Positions 14,855-23,807 are shown, counted from the first letter of the stretch. The stretch: DNA of 28,099 nucleotides from JANNRR01 sp031401675 (GCA_031401675.1 JANNRR010000173.1:1-28099), one strand, 5' to 3'. Numbers and translations are program-made. Notes: generated by a model not told the origin, from the sequence alone.

Positions 14855-16179
14855 CAGTAAATCCCGGCATAGCGCAGGCACAGCGCATCGTTCAATTCGG
14901 GCCCGGCCAGCACCTGCTCCATCTGTTTCATGCCGACATAGGTTGCAATCAGCGCCGGGTCAAACCAGCCCAAGACCACCGGATCAGCCAACAGGGCCGC
15001 CAGCGCCGCATCAAGCGTCTGGGGCAGGCGATACAGGCCCAGCCTCTTGCGTTCGGTTTCGCCCAAGGTTTCGGGGTCGCCCGAAAACAGCGGCGGGGCG
15101 GGCAGGTTCGCGCGGATGCCTTCCAGCCCGGCGCGCACCAGCACGGCCAGCGCCAGATGCGGGCAGGCGGTGGCATCGGCTGGGCGGTACTCGATATTGA
15201 ACGCACGCGCCGGATCGGCTCCGGTGATCGTCGGGATTGGGCAGATCCGCAGACTTGCCTCGCGGTCGCGATCGCCGAACCACGTATAGCTGCTGGACCA
15301 GTGATGCGGGGTCAGCCGCAGATAGGAAATCGGGCTTGGGGCAGTGAAAGCCACGAGTGCAGGCAGGTGCCACAGGATGCCTGCCACAAACGCACCCATC
15401 AGTCGTGACACTCCGCCCGATTGCGTGGCGTCATAGGCCACAGGGTTTCCCCCTGCGTCGTGAAATGACAGATGGATATGCACGCCATTGCCAACGCCAT
15501 CCACTTCGGTCTTGGGCGCAAAGCTGGCACGCCAGCCGCGATTGCGCGCCAGTTCCCGCACAACTTCGCGCAACACCACCGCCCGGTCCGCCGCAATCAG
15601 ACCAGGCGCGGGCGCAACCGGCACCTCGAATTGATCGCGGCCATATTCGGCAATGAAAGCCTCGGGGTGCAGCCCGACGCCCTGCAACGCCCCCATGACC
15701 GCCGGGCCAAAGGGATCGGCGCGGCGCATGGCTTGCAACGAAAACGCCGGTGCTGCCGGCCACTCCGCGCCAAACACCTGAAATTCATGCTCAAAGCTGA
15801 CGATCAGGGTGATGCCTGCCTCAAGCTCCAGATCTGCCAGCGCCGCTTTCAGCAACGACCTTGGGCACAGGGCCCACGGCGTACCATCCAACTGAACGAT
15901 GTCGCTGATCACCACGTCCAGCGGCGTGGCCGAGCCCGGCAGGGCTGCGGTATAGCGGGCATCGTCATCGCCCAGCAGCCGCAAATCGCCGATGGACCCC
16001 CACGGGTTCGGGTCGGCAATGATATCGAACGGGGTCAGTGACATGTTGGCGGGCACCCAGCCCATTGATTTGCGTGCGCCGGGCTGCCAGTCGGCCGCCG
16101 CCATCGACCGCCCCCGCGCTATGCCCGCGAAATCCGTGGTGACAAAGGTGATCAGGTCGGTCAGCCCTGCGCCGGTCAT
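14854..16179 (-). CDS. Glutamine synthetase-like ligase (GlnA/PuuA superfamily)
   Basis: A 441-residue protein of the GS catalytic fold. The N-terminal part contains FVTTDFAGIARGRSM (the 'vd..G..RGk' block). The catalytic part has the metal-binding FEHEFQVFG, GNGVHIHLSF (His of the ammonium/metal site) and FNIEYRPADATACPHLALAVLVRAG (the usual R-x-P...NpYLa region, here CPHLA). The start ATG 16179 overlaps the hydrolase stop (ATGA); the longer frame is rejected. Such non-canonical GS proteins often ligate glutamate to an amine (gamma-glutamylation) rather than make glutamine. The linked amidohydrolase and aminotransferase support a catabolic amine role; the substrate is unknown. Confidence 0.85.
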   Translation of the reverse strand: MTGAGLTDLITFVTTDFAGIARGRSMAAADWQPGARKSMGWVPANMSLTPFDIIADPNPWGSIGDLRLLGDDDARYTAALPGSATPLDVVISDIVQLDGTPWALCPRSLLKAALADLELEAGITLIVSFEHEFQVFGAEWPAAPAFSLQAMRRADPFGPAVMGALQGVGLHPEAFIAEYGRDQFEVPVAPAPGLIAADRAVVLREVVRELARNRGWRASFAPKTEVDGVGNGVHIHLSFHDAGGNPVAYDATQSGGVSRLMGAFVAGILWHLPALVAFTAPSPISYLRLTPHHWSSSYTWFGDRDREASLRICPIPTITGADPARAFNIEYRPADATACPHLALAVLVRAGLEGIRANLPAPPLFSGDPETLGETERKRLGLYRLPQTLDAALAALLADPVVLGWFDPALIATYVGMKQMEQVLAGPELNDALCLRYAGIY

Positions 16180-16823
16180 GCCGCTGCTCCGATGGCGTTG
16201 ATCCGGACAACGATGGTTGCTGTATCCGTCACCCAACAGTATCCACCATAGGCCTGCAGCGCCCCGTCGTGCCGCGCTTGGGTAAAGGTGCCGCAGGCGT
16301 CACCTGGCACCGATACCAGATAGCCGCGATCCGCCGCATCGCGCACCGCCATGTCGACGCATTGATCAGTTACGACCCCCGCCACGATCAGCTTGCGCAC
16401 CCCAAGATTGCGCAGCACATAGTCGATATTGGTGGAATTGAAGACCCCGCTGGAAGTTTTGGGCAAGACGATCTCATTGGCGATCGGGGCCAGTTCGGCA
16501 ATCGGGCCAGCCAACGGGTGGCCCTTCGGCACCATCAGCCCGGACAACCGGTGATCCAGCGATACATCGCGGCAATCCTCGGTCAACGCCTCGATGATCG
16601 TGTGCATTACCTGCACGCCATTGGCGCGCGCCGCCGCCAGAATCCGTTGCTGATTGGGAATGATCGTGTCGCGCAATCGGCGGTGATAGTAGTGATCGGC
16701 GTTCATTTCGGGGTGGCCAGGATCAAGCCCGGGCGTGCAGAAAATCCTTTGCATATCCACGAACAGCACCGCCGTATCGGCGGGTGAAAAGCCGGTGACC
16801 CGGGGATTGATGTGGGCGGTCAT
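16176..16823 (-). CDS. Cysteine hydrolase of the isochorismatase-like family
   Basis: A 215-residue hydrolase. The catalytic triad is visible: Asp23 in VLFVDMQ, Lys in VLPKTSSGVFNST, and Cys in VAGVVTDQCVD with the preceding cis-peptide Val-Val-Thr. This triad is typical of members that cleave amide or ureido bonds (ureidoacrylate, N-carbamoylsarcosine, nicotinamide). The loop HTIIEALTEDCRDVSLDHRLSG resembles the RutB/carbamoyl-hydrolase branch, but specificity cannot be fixed. Its start overlaps the end of the RpiR gene (ATGA at 16820-16823), and its end overlaps the ligase start, so it is part of a tightly coupled four-gene operon. Confidence 0.87.
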   Translation of the reverse strand: MTAHINPRVTGFSPADTAVLFVDMQRIFCTPGLDPGHPEMNADHYYHRRLRDTIIPNQQRILAAARANGVQVMHTIIEALTEDCRDVSLDHRLSGLMVPKGHPLAGPIAELAPIANEIVLPKTSSGVFNSTNIDYVLRNLGVRKLIVAGVVTDQCVDMAVRDAADRGYLVSVPGDACGTFTQARHDGALQAYGGYCWVTDTATIVVRINAIGAAA

Positions 16824-17773
16824 CTGTTATCCTTTGGCGTATTTCCTGGCGACCGGGCTGGCACGCCCGCATCTTGCGATCCGGGTTCCGCCCCCAACGT
16901 GATGTTATGGGCCGAGCGCACTTCTTCCAACGCGGAAACCCGGTCCCGCCATTCTGCGCCCAAACGCTCGGCGCTGGCGGCTACCACAGCCTCGACCTGC
17001 AACAACGGCGTAACCAGAGTGTCAAACGGTGATTCCGTGTCGGTCGGCGCGGTCAGGGTAATATCGGCAAAATCCGCAATCGGGGATCGCCAGTTGTCAG
17101 AGAACAGGATGACCACTGCGCCACGTGCCTTGGCAAATTCTGCAAAGCGAACGACGTCGGTTTGATAGCGACGATAATCAAACACGACCAGAACATGTCG
17201 TTTGCCGATCGTCGCCAATTCGTCGGTCGTATCGGCGGCCGACCCATCCAACAGCGCGGTCCCTTCGCGCAGATGATTGAGGCAGCGCTGCAGGATGCCT
17301 GCAATGAACCGGCTGAACCGCCCGCCCAGACACAGCACCCGGTTCCTGGGATCGGTCAGCAGCGTCACCACACGTTCATAGTCCGCCGTTGCGGTTTCAC
17401 GCGCCACCGCTTCGCATTGCGCCAGCGTACGTTGCAGGAAAGCCTGATACAGATTCGGTGCCGCCGGCCCGCGCAACTGCGCCACCAGCGTCAAAGGCGA
17501 GCGCATTTGCGCCTCGACCTCGGCCAACAGGGCTGTCTGCATCTCGGCATAACCAGCAAAGCCCAGTCGGATTGCAAGACGCAGGACGGTTGGATCACTG
17601 ACCTTGGCGTTCCTTGCAAGCTTGGCGACGGTGGTAAGCCCCGCCGCCGGATAGTTCGCCAAAAGCTGCCGTACGACCTTCAATTCAGAACTTGAAAACG
17701 CGGCATCGGTTGCCATCAGCCGGTCGCGCACGGTTGGCGCAGGGCGCGCTAGAGAAGGTTCAGGCAGGGCCAT
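16820..17773 (-). CDS. MurR/RpiR-family transcriptional regulator
   Basis: A 317-residue regulator with an N-terminal HTH_6 domain (about 15-95: FSSSELKVVRQLLANYPAAGLTTVAKLARNAKVSDPTVLRLAIRLGFAGYAEMQ). A SIS ligand-binding domain spans about 130-260 (RVLCLGGRFSRFIAG...HVLVVFDYRRYQTDVVRFAEFAKARGAVVILFSD). SIS domains usually sense phosphosugars, but several RpiR proteins control amino-compound pathways. It is the first gene of the minus-strand operon and divergent from the Liv importer, so it is the likely regulator of both sides. The tail after about residue 285 is low in order. The start is the first ATG; Met20 is an alternative. Confidence 0.85.
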   Translation of the reverse strand: MALPEPSLARPAPTVRDRLMATDAAFSSSELKVVRQLLANYPAAGLTTVAKLARNAKVSDPTVLRLAIRLGFAGYAEMQTALLAEVEAQMRSPLTLVAQLRGPAAPNLYQAFLQRTLAQCEAVARETATADYERVVTLLTDPRNRVLCLGGRFSRFIAGILQRCLNHLREGTALLDGSAADTTDELATIGKRHVLVVFDYRRYQTDVVRFAEFAKARGAVVILFSDNWRSPIADFADITLTAPTDTESPFDTLVTPLLQVEAVVAASAERLGAEWRDRVSALEEVRSAHNITLGAEPGSQDAGVPARSPGNTPKDNR

Positions 17774-17855
17774 GGGCTGTGTTCATCACCGGAAGCCACG
17801 GAAGTGGATTTCATTACGACATACCAAACATCACTAGTAAACTGAAGCTTTTCTG

Positions 17856-17885
17856 TTGACAAGTGGCGCGCGCCAAGTGCTAGCG
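17856..17885 (+). promoter_or_regulatory. Promoter of the Liv importer operon with an internal palindrome
   Basis: TTGACA (17856-17861) is followed after 18 bases by CTAGCG (17880-17885). The spacer contains the perfect 12-base palindrome TGGCGCGCGCCA (17864-17875). A repressor bound there would cover the promoter. The rest of the divergent gap (17774-17855) is AT-richer and probably carries the RpiR promoter, which I could not place. Confidence 0.55.
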
Positions 17886-17911
17886 TGTTTGATGGATTTG
17901 TCGGAGATCGG

Positions 17912-19747
17912 GTGACCCATTACCTCGCCATTCCAGCGCGCGCCTGGACAAGTGCTGCCCTCTTGATCGGGTCCGTCGGCGGGTTCTGCCTGTTGCTGGC
18001 GCTGATGTTTGGCAACACTGGCGTGAACATCGCCATTCTGGTGCTGTTGCAAATGGCGGCCGTAGTTTCGCTGGCGGTGTTCAGCGGCAATTCCGGCATC
18101 GTGTCGTTCGGGCATTCGGCCTTCATGGGGATCGGGGCCTATGTGTCGGGCGTTTTGACGATGGCGGCATCGGCGCAAGCATCGGCGTTGCCGAACCTGC
18201 CCGTCTGGCTATCCGGGCACGAACTGGGGTTGGGGCCAAGCCTGATCGCGGTGCTGTGTGCCGGGCTGTTGGCGGGTGCAATATCGGGCCTGCCCTTGTC
18301 ACGGCTGTCAACAGGGTCAATGGCAATCGGCACCCTGGCGTTCCTGATCATCCTCCACACGCTGCTGATCGGTGCGCGCGACTTCACACGGGGCAGCCAG
18401 ACATTCTACGGCGTGCCGCGTCTGACCACCATTTGGGTCGCTTTTGCCGCAGCGGCAGCGGCCATTCTGATCGCCCGGCTTCTGCGCGAAACAACTCCTG
18501 GTTTGCGCCTCCGCGCCACCCGTGAAAACGAGGTGGCGGCAGCGGCAATCGGCGTGAACATGCGGCGCGCCCGTTTTTGGGCCTGGGTGATCAGCATTGG
18601 CATGGTGACGGTGGTCGGGGCGCTGTACGGCCATTATCTGGGGGCGTTTTCGCCCAAGGATTTCTATTTCGACCTCAGCTTTACCCTGATTGCCATGATG
18701 ATCGTCGGTGGCATGATGACGGTCACCGGGGCGGTTGCCGGCACGCTGTTGCTGGCGCTGGTCGTGCAGGTTCTGCGGCTGGCGGAAACCGGGATTGACC
18801 TTGGGTTCTTCACCATTCCCGGAATCTTCGGCATGCCGCAACTGGGCATGGGCGTGGCTTTGCTGTTGACCATATGGCTGCGCCCGTCCGGACTCGCGGG
18901 TCTACGAGAACTCGGCCCCGGCGGGCTGTGGCCACGCCAAGCTGTACCGGCGTTGCCGCCATACGCAATTGCAGTACCTGCAGTGCCAAAGTCCGCCGGG
19001 ACGCTGTCCGTCAGCGGCGTAAACGTCCGCTTTGGCGGACTGCTGGCGCTGGAAAACATCAGCTTTGACGTGCCGGCAGGCCAGGTGACCGGACTGATCG
19101 GCCCGAATGGGGCAGGCAAGACCACGTTGATCAACGTCATCTGCGGGCAGATCACCGCCACATCCGGCGAAGTGACGCTTGATGGAAGCCGGGTGACCGG
19201 CCTTGCCCCGCATGAAGTGGCCCGCGCGGGGTTGGCGCGCACCTTTCAGAACATCCGCCTGTTTGATCGCCTGTCTGCGCTGGAAAACGTGATGATTGCG
19301 GCGCTGTCAAAGGGCCACGCCCGACAGACAGCACAAGGCATTGCCATGGCGGAACTGCGCCGCATGGGCCTTGATGCCCGGTGGGATGCACCGGCCGGGT
19401 CCTTTGCCTATGGCGATCGGCGGCGGCTGGAAATCGCGCGGGCCCTGGCCTTGCAGCCCGACTATCTTCTGCTGGACGAACCCGCCGCGGGAATGAACCC
19501 ATCCGAGACCGATGATCTGATCGCCACGCTGGAGCGCCTGCGAAGCGGCAGTACCTTGGGCATTCTGGTTGTGGAACATGACATGCGGCTGATCATGCGC
19601 CTGTCAGACCGCATGGTTGTTCTGAACAAAGGCGTCAAGATCGCCGAAGGCAGCCCCGCCGGCATCCGCCAGAACCCAGCCGTGATCGAAGCCTACATGG
19701 GCACCAAACGCCAGAAAACCATTATGAAACAGGGAGAACCGCTATGA
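17912..19747 (+). CDS. Fused LivM-type permease / LivG-type ATPase (branched-chain amino-acid class importer)
   Basis: A 611-residue fusion. Residues about 1-325 are a LivM-like permease with eight or so spans (NSGIVSFGHSAFMGIGAYVSG and GLRLRATRENEVAAAAIGVN are diagnostic). About 350-605 are a LivG-like ATPase with Walker A GPNGAGKTT (about 396), ARTFQNIRLF, the modified signature FAYGDRRRLEIARAL, Walker B LLLDEPAAGMNPSE and VVEHDM. GTG 17912 is chosen because GGAG lies five bases upstream; the earlier GTG 17885 overlaps the predicted -10 box. LivM-LivG fusions are known but less common than separate genes. With LivK, LivF and LivH it forms a complete importer; the cargo may be an amino-acid-like amide or amine. 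Confidence 0.88.
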   Translation: MTHYLAIPARAWTSAALLIGSVGGFCLLLALMFGNTGVNIAILVLLQMAAVVSLAVFSGNSGIVSFGHSAFMGIGAYVSGVLTMAASAQASALPNLPVWLSGHELGLGPSLIAVLCAGLLAGAISGLPLSRLSTGSMAIGTLAFLIILHTLLIGARDFTRGSQTFYGVPRLTTIWVAFAAAAAAILIARLLRETTPGLRLRATRENEVAAAAIGVNMRRARFWAWVISIGMVTVVGALYGHYLGAFSPKDFYFDLSFTLIAMMIVGGMMTVTGAVAGTLLLALVVQVLRLAETGIDLGFFTIPGIFGMPQLGMGVALLLTIWLRPSGLAGLRELGPGGLWPRQAVPALPPYAIAVPAVPKSAGTLSVSGVNVRFGGLLALENISFDVPAGQVTGLIGPNGAGKTTLINVICGQITATSGEVTLDGSRVTGLAPHEVARAGLARTFQNIRLFDRLSALENVMIAALSKGHARQTAQGIAMAELRRMGLDARWDAPAGSFAYGDRRRLEIARALALQPDYLLLDEPAAGMNPSETDDLIATLERLRSGSTLGILVVEHDMRLIMRLSDRMVVLNKGVKIAEGSPAGIRQNPAVIEAYMGTKRQKTIMKQGEPL

Positions 19748-20889
19748 GATATCTGCTGTCCGCCTGCGCAGCCGTTGCGCTGCTGTCAATGCCCGCCTTG
19801 GCCGAGGATGTCACCATCGGCCTTGCCACCGCCCAGACCGGCGGATTGGCCTTTGCTGACCAGCCCTCGCTGAAAGGCTTTCAGATGGCCGTGGACGAGA
19901 TCAACGCAAAGGGCGGTCTTGCTGGTCGCTACATGATCACGCTGGATGTCAAGGACACGCGCTCGGACATCGCGGCAACCGTGCAGGCGGCGCAGGAACT
20001 GGTGGCCGCCGGCGTCGACATCCTTATCACGCCCTGCGATGCCGACCCGTCCATTGCGGCAGGCCAGATCTCGCAGTCAGCGCAGATTCCGACGCTGACG
20101 TTTTGTGGCACAACGCCCACGATAACCGACGCGGTTGGCGATTATATGTTCGGCACCTATCCTGCCGACAACGCCCAGGCGGCCTTGCTGGGTGACCATG
20201 CCATCGATCAGGGCTACAAGACCGCCTATATCGTGAAATCGCCCGACAGCGCCTATACCTTGCGCCTGCCCGAATACTTTGCCGAAGTCTTTGCCGCCGC
20301 CGGGGGCACCATTGTCGGAGAAGGCAGCTATACCATCGGGCAGCAGGACTTTTCTGCCGAGGTGACCAAGATCGCGGCACTGAGCCCGCAGCCCGATGTC
20401 ATCATGACCAGCGCCTATGAACCTGACTTTCCGGCGTTTCTGAAGGCGCTGCGGGGGGCGGGGGTCACATCGGCTGTGCTGGGGTCTGACGGTATCGACA
20501 GCCCGACCATCACCGGATTGGGCGAGATTGCCGATGGCATCGTGCATACCACGGCCGGCTTTCCGACCGAAGGCAGCCGCCTGGGCGATTTCTATGATGC
20601 CTTTGAAAAAGCCACTGGCGCGCGACCTGAAACCGTCTATGTCGCCACCGGGTACGAAATCCCCTATATCCTTGATGCAGCCGTTACCGCGGCCGGCTCG
20701 GTTGAAGGGCCTGCCCTGCGCGACGCCCTTGCGGGACTGAAGGATGTCGAGGTACTGACCGGCAAGGTCACCTATGCAGGCACCAACCGGATGCCGAGCC
20801 GCGATATCACGCTGGTGCAGATCAAGGACGGCGCACGCACGCTGGTACTGTCGGCGGCCCCCGACCCGGCCACCGTTCCGGCCCCATGA
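19744..20889 (+). CDS. LivK-type ABC transporter substrate-binding protein
   Basis: A 381-residue periplasmic protein whose ATG overlaps the upstream stop by four bases. Residues 1-21 are a signal peptide ending in ALA. The mature sequence opens EDVTIGLATAQTGGLAFADQPSLKGFQMAVDEINAKGGLAGR, the standard Peripla_BP_6 start, and later includes GVDILITPCDADPSIAAGQ and DVIMTSAYEPDFPAFLKAL. It determines the importer's specificity. The family ranges from leucine to urea, amides and aromatic acids, so the ligand is open. The ribosome site GGGAG lies just upstream. Confidence 0.9.
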   Translation: MRYLLSACAAVALLSMPALAEDVTIGLATAQTGGLAFADQPSLKGFQMAVDEINAKGGLAGRYMITLDVKDTRSDIAATVQAAQELVAAGVDILITPCDADPSIAAGQISQSAQIPTLTFCGTTPTITDAVGDYMFGTYPADNAQAALLGDHAIDQGYKTAYIVKSPDSAYTLRLPEYFAEVFAAAGGTIVGEGSYTIGQQDFSAEVTKIAALSPQPDVIMTSAYEPDFPAFLKALRGAGVTSAVLGSDGIDSPTITGLGEIADGIVHTTAGFPTEGSRLGDFYDAFEKATGARPETVYVATGYEIPYILDAAVTAAGSVEGPALRDALAGLKDVEVLTGKVTYAGTNRMPSRDITLVQIKDGARTLVLSAAPDPATVPAP

Positions 20890-21605
20890 CCGCTGACGCC
20901 CCCATCCTCGCCGTCGCAAATCTGGCCGTGCGGTATGGCCCGGTACAGGCGGTCCGTGACGTCGATCTGATGGTGCAGCACGGGTCTGTCGTCGTGCTTC
21001 TTGGGGCAAATGGCGCAGGCAAAAGCTCTGCGCTCAACGCCATTGCGGGTTTGTTGCCTTGCGATGGCAGCATCACCATGGCGGGAAAGCCGATCGCGGG
21101 CCTGCCGGCCGAAGATATCGTTCGGCTGGGTCTGTCCCTGGTGCCCGAAGGGCGGCGGGTGTTTCCCAGCCTGTCGGTTGCCGAAAATCTGCACCTGGGC
21201 GGGGCCGTGCATGCGCGGGGCACGGTCTTGGCCGACAGGGTCGAAGCTGAACTTGCCCGGTTTCCAATTCTGCGCGACCGCTACCAGCAACAGGCAGGCC
21301 TGCTTTCCGGCGGGGAACAACAGATGCTGGCCATCGCCCGCGCCCTGATGTCGTCCCCGCGCCTGTTGCTGCTGGACGAGCCATCCTTGGGTCTTGCGCC
21401 GCAAATGGTGGACCGCGTGTTCGAATTGATCGCCGATCTGCGCGGCCAGGGGATCACCATCCTGCTGGTCGAACAAAACGCCGAGCGCGCGCTAGAAATC
21501 GCCGACCATGCCTATGTGCTGCAATCGGGGCAGATCGTGCTGCAGGGGTCCGGGGCTGACCTTGCGCAGAATGATCTTGTCCGTCACGCCTATTTGTCAG
21601 GATGA
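20886..21605 (+). CDS. LivF-type ABC transporter ATP-binding protein
   Basis: A 239-residue ATPase with Walker A GANGAGKSS, the LivF-typical LVPEGRRVFPSLSVAENLHLG, signature LSGGEQQMLAIARAL, Walker B LLLLDEPSLGLAP and switch His replaced by Gln (LLVEQNAERALEIAD), which is normal for LivF. It overlaps LivK by four bases and the LivH start by four bases. It pairs with the LivG half of the fusion as the second nucleotide-binding domain. Confidence 0.92.
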   Translation: MTADAPILAVANLAVRYGPVQAVRDVDLMVQHGSVVVLLGANGAGKSSALNAIAGLLPCDGSITMAGKPIAGLPAEDIVRLGLSLVPEGRRVFPSLSVAENLHLGGAVHARGTVLADRVEAELARFPILRDRYQQQAGLLSGGEQQMLAIARALMSSPRLLLLDEPSLGLAPQMVDRVFELIADLRGQGITILLVEQNAERALEIADHAYVLQSGQIVLQGSGADLAQNDLVRHAYLSG

Positions 21606-22495
21606 CCATGGATATCGCCCTGCAGCAGGTATTGAACGCCATCAGCCTTGGCGGCATCTACGCGCTGCTGGCGCTGGGGTTGGCTGTGGTGTTCTCCATC
21701 GTGTCGCTGATCAACTTCGCGCATGGCGAGCTGATGACGGTGGCAGGCTACGGCCTGTTCTTTGCCATCGCCGCCCACTTGCCCCTGACAATCGCCCTGC
21801 TGCTGGCCATCGCGGCGGCCGCCATCGCCGCGCTGTTGACCGAACGCTTTGCCTTTCGCCCGATGCGCGGCGCCGATGTCACGGCGCTGTTGCTGACCAG
21901 CTTTGCGGTGTCAGCCATCTTGCGGGTGCTGTTTCAGAACAGCATTTCTGCGCGCGGCCAGCCGGTTCCGCTGCCAAGCGCACTGTCGGGCACGCTTGAT
22001 CTTGGGTTTGCCCGGCTGGGAACCATCCCCTTGCTGTCGATCCTCGTGACCGGCCTGTCCCTGCTGGCGCTGACCCTGTTCCTGCGGCGAAGCACATTGG
22101 GCATCGCAATGCGCGCCGCCGCCGAGGATTTCCAGGTGCTGCGGCTTATGGGCATCAGGGCGAACCGTGTGATCGCCGTGGCCTTTGCGGTGTCGGGGAT
22201 TCTGGCGGGCGTTTCGGCCGCGCTTTGGGTGGCGCAACGCGGGTCGGTTGATCCGCTGATGGGGTTCGTGCCGGTGTTGAAGGCGTTTATCGCCGCTGTG
22301 ATCGGCGGGCTTGGGTCGCTTTCCGGGGCAGTGGCCGGCGGCTTTGCCTTGGGCGTTCTAGAAGTGCTGTTTCAGGCGTTCCTGCCCGAAGCCGCCCTGC
22401 CCTTCCGTGACGCGTTTGTTCTGGGGGTGGTGATCCTTATCCTGCTGTGGCGTCCCGACGGGCTGATCCCCGCGCGGGTGGCGCGCCGCAGCTGA
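21602..22495 (+). CDS. LivH-type ABC transporter permease
   Basis: A 297-residue permease with about eight membrane spans. Hallmarks are ISLGGIYALLALGLAVVFSIVSLINFAHGELMTVAGY at the N-terminus and LRRSTLGIAMRAAAEDFQVLRLMGI in the central loop. GFVPVLKAFIAAVIGGLGSLSGAVAGGFALG lies near the end. The usual LivHMGF order is rearranged here to MG-K-F-H. It forms the membrane channel with the permease half of the fusion. ATG 21602 overlaps the LivF stop; an in-frame ATG at 21608 is a possible alternative. Confidence 0.92.
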   Translation: MTMDIALQQVLNAISLGGIYALLALGLAVVFSIVSLINFAHGELMTVAGYGLFFAIAAHLPLTIALLLAIAAAAIAALLTERFAFRPMRGADVTALLLTSFAVSAILRVLFQNSISARGQPVPLPSALSGTLDLGFARLGTIPLLSILVTGLSLLALTLFLRRSTLGIAMRAAAEDFQVLRLMGIRANRVIAVAFAVSGILAGVSAALWVAQRGSVDPLMGFVPVLKAFIAAVIGGLGSLSGAVAGGFALGVLEVLFQAFLPEAALPFRDAFVLGVVILILLWRPDGLIPARVARRS

Positions 22496-22505
22496 AAGGC
22501 GCGCG

Positions 22506-23807
22506 ATGCCAACCCTGTGGGACCGCGACCAGGCCGCAATTTCCAGTCTGCAAAAACTGCGGTTCTTCCCGCAGGCGTTGGTTGGGGGGGAAGGGGCCTA
22601 TGTGATTGACGATACCGGCCGCCGCCTTCTCGATATGTCGGCGGCATGGGGTGCGGCAAGCCTTGGGTACGGCCACCCTGCCATCCGCGATGCGGTGTCG
22701 GCGGCCCTGACCAGTCCGGCCGGGGCCAGCATCCTGTCGGCCACGCATCTTGGCGCAGTCGAACTGGCCGAGTCCTTGATTGCCACCCTGCCCGAAATTC
22801 CCGATGCCCGCGTTTGGTTCGGCCATTCCGGCTCCGACGCCACCGAGACCGCGTGTCGCGCCATTGCTGCAGCCACCGGGCGGACCCGGATGATCGCGTT
22901 CCACGGTGCCTATCATGGCGGCACTTCAGGCTCCATGGCCATATCGGGCCATTCGGTTCAAGGTCACGCAACGCGGGCGGATGGGCTGATCCAGCTGACC
23001 TATCCCAACCCCTATCGTCCGACGATTTCCCCCGACGACATCATCGCCGGCCTGGAACACCGCTTTGCCACCGATGCCCCGCCAGAAACCGTGGGTGCCC
23101 TGTTCCTGGAACCGGTTCAGTCCGATGGCGGGCTGATCGTGCCGCCAGAGGGGTTCCTGGCGCGTCTGGCGGAACTTTGCCAAAGCCATGGCATACTGGT
23201 GGTCAGTGACGAGGTGAAGGTGGGTCTTGGCAGATCCGGTCGGATGCACTGCTTCGCGCACGAGGCATTCGTGCCCGATCTGATCTGTCTTGGCAAAGGT
23301 CTGGGCGGCGGTCTGCCGATTTCCGCGGTCATCGGCCCGGCCCGCATCTTGAACCACACTACCGCCTTTGCCATGCAAACCCTGCACGGCAACCCCGCCT
23401 GCGTGGCGGCAGCGGCAGCCGTGCTGGCGACAATCGTCTCGGGTGAGCTTGCAACAGTGGCTGCGGATACCGGAGCGCTCTTGCAAAACGGCCTGCGGGC
23501 GCTGCAGGCCCGTCACCCCGCAATCGGCGATGTGCGCGGACGTGGGTTGATGATCGGTGTCGAACTGGTCAACCCGGATGGCAACCCGTCGCGCACCCTT
23601 GCCGCCAAAGTCGCCTACCGCGCCTATGATCTGGGGATGGTTGTCTATTATGTCGGCATGGCGTCAAACGTGCTGGAGTTTACGCCTCCCCTGACCCTGA
23701 CAGAGCGCGAGGCGGTCGAGGCGGTGGCCATTCTTGACCAGGCCCTTTCAGATGTTCACAGAGGTGTCGTTTCAGATGACGCGATCAGCGCCTTTGCCGG
23801 GTGGTAA
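22506..23807 (+). CDS. Class III PLP-dependent aminotransferase
   Basis: A 433-residue aminotransferase of the GABA/omega-amino-acid class. The PLP lysine is Lys264 in CLGKGLGGGLP, and the cofactor-binding Asp235 is in VVSDEVKVGLGRSG. The substrate/cofactor loop GHSGSDATETACR and FHGAYHGGTSGSM are also present. The usual DEVQTGxGR(T) block reads DEVKVGLGRSG, a small variation. It starts 10 bases after the Liv permease, so it is co-transcribed with the importer and probably acts on the imported amine or its glutamylated form. The exact donor and acceptor are unknown. It converges with the IclR gene at its 3' end. Confidence 0.87.
   Translation: MPTLWDRDQAAISSLQKLRFFPQALVGGEGAYVIDDTGRRLLDMSAAWGAASLGYGHPAIRDAVSAALTSPAGASILSATHLGAVELAESLIATLPEIPDARVWFGHSGSDATETACRAIAAATGRTRMIAFHGAYHGGTSGSMAISGHSVQGHATRADGLIQLTYPNPYRPTISPDDIIAGLEHRFATDAPPETVGALFLEPVQSDGGLIVPPEGFLARLAELCQSHGILVVSDEVKVGLGRSGRMHCFAHEAFVPDLICLGKGLGGGLPISAVIGPARILNHTTAFAMQTLHGNPACVAAAAAVLATIVSGELATVAADTGALLQNGLRALQARHPAIGDVRGRGLMIGVELVNPDGNPSRTLAAKVAYRAYDLGMVVYYVGMASNVLEFTPPLTLTEREAVEAVAILDQALSDVHRGVVSDDAISAFAGW

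Noticed and set aside
17885..17911. GTG 17885 as start of the LivM-LivG fusion
   Set aside because: It overlaps the predicted -10 element, and GTG 17912 has a well-spaced GGAG site.
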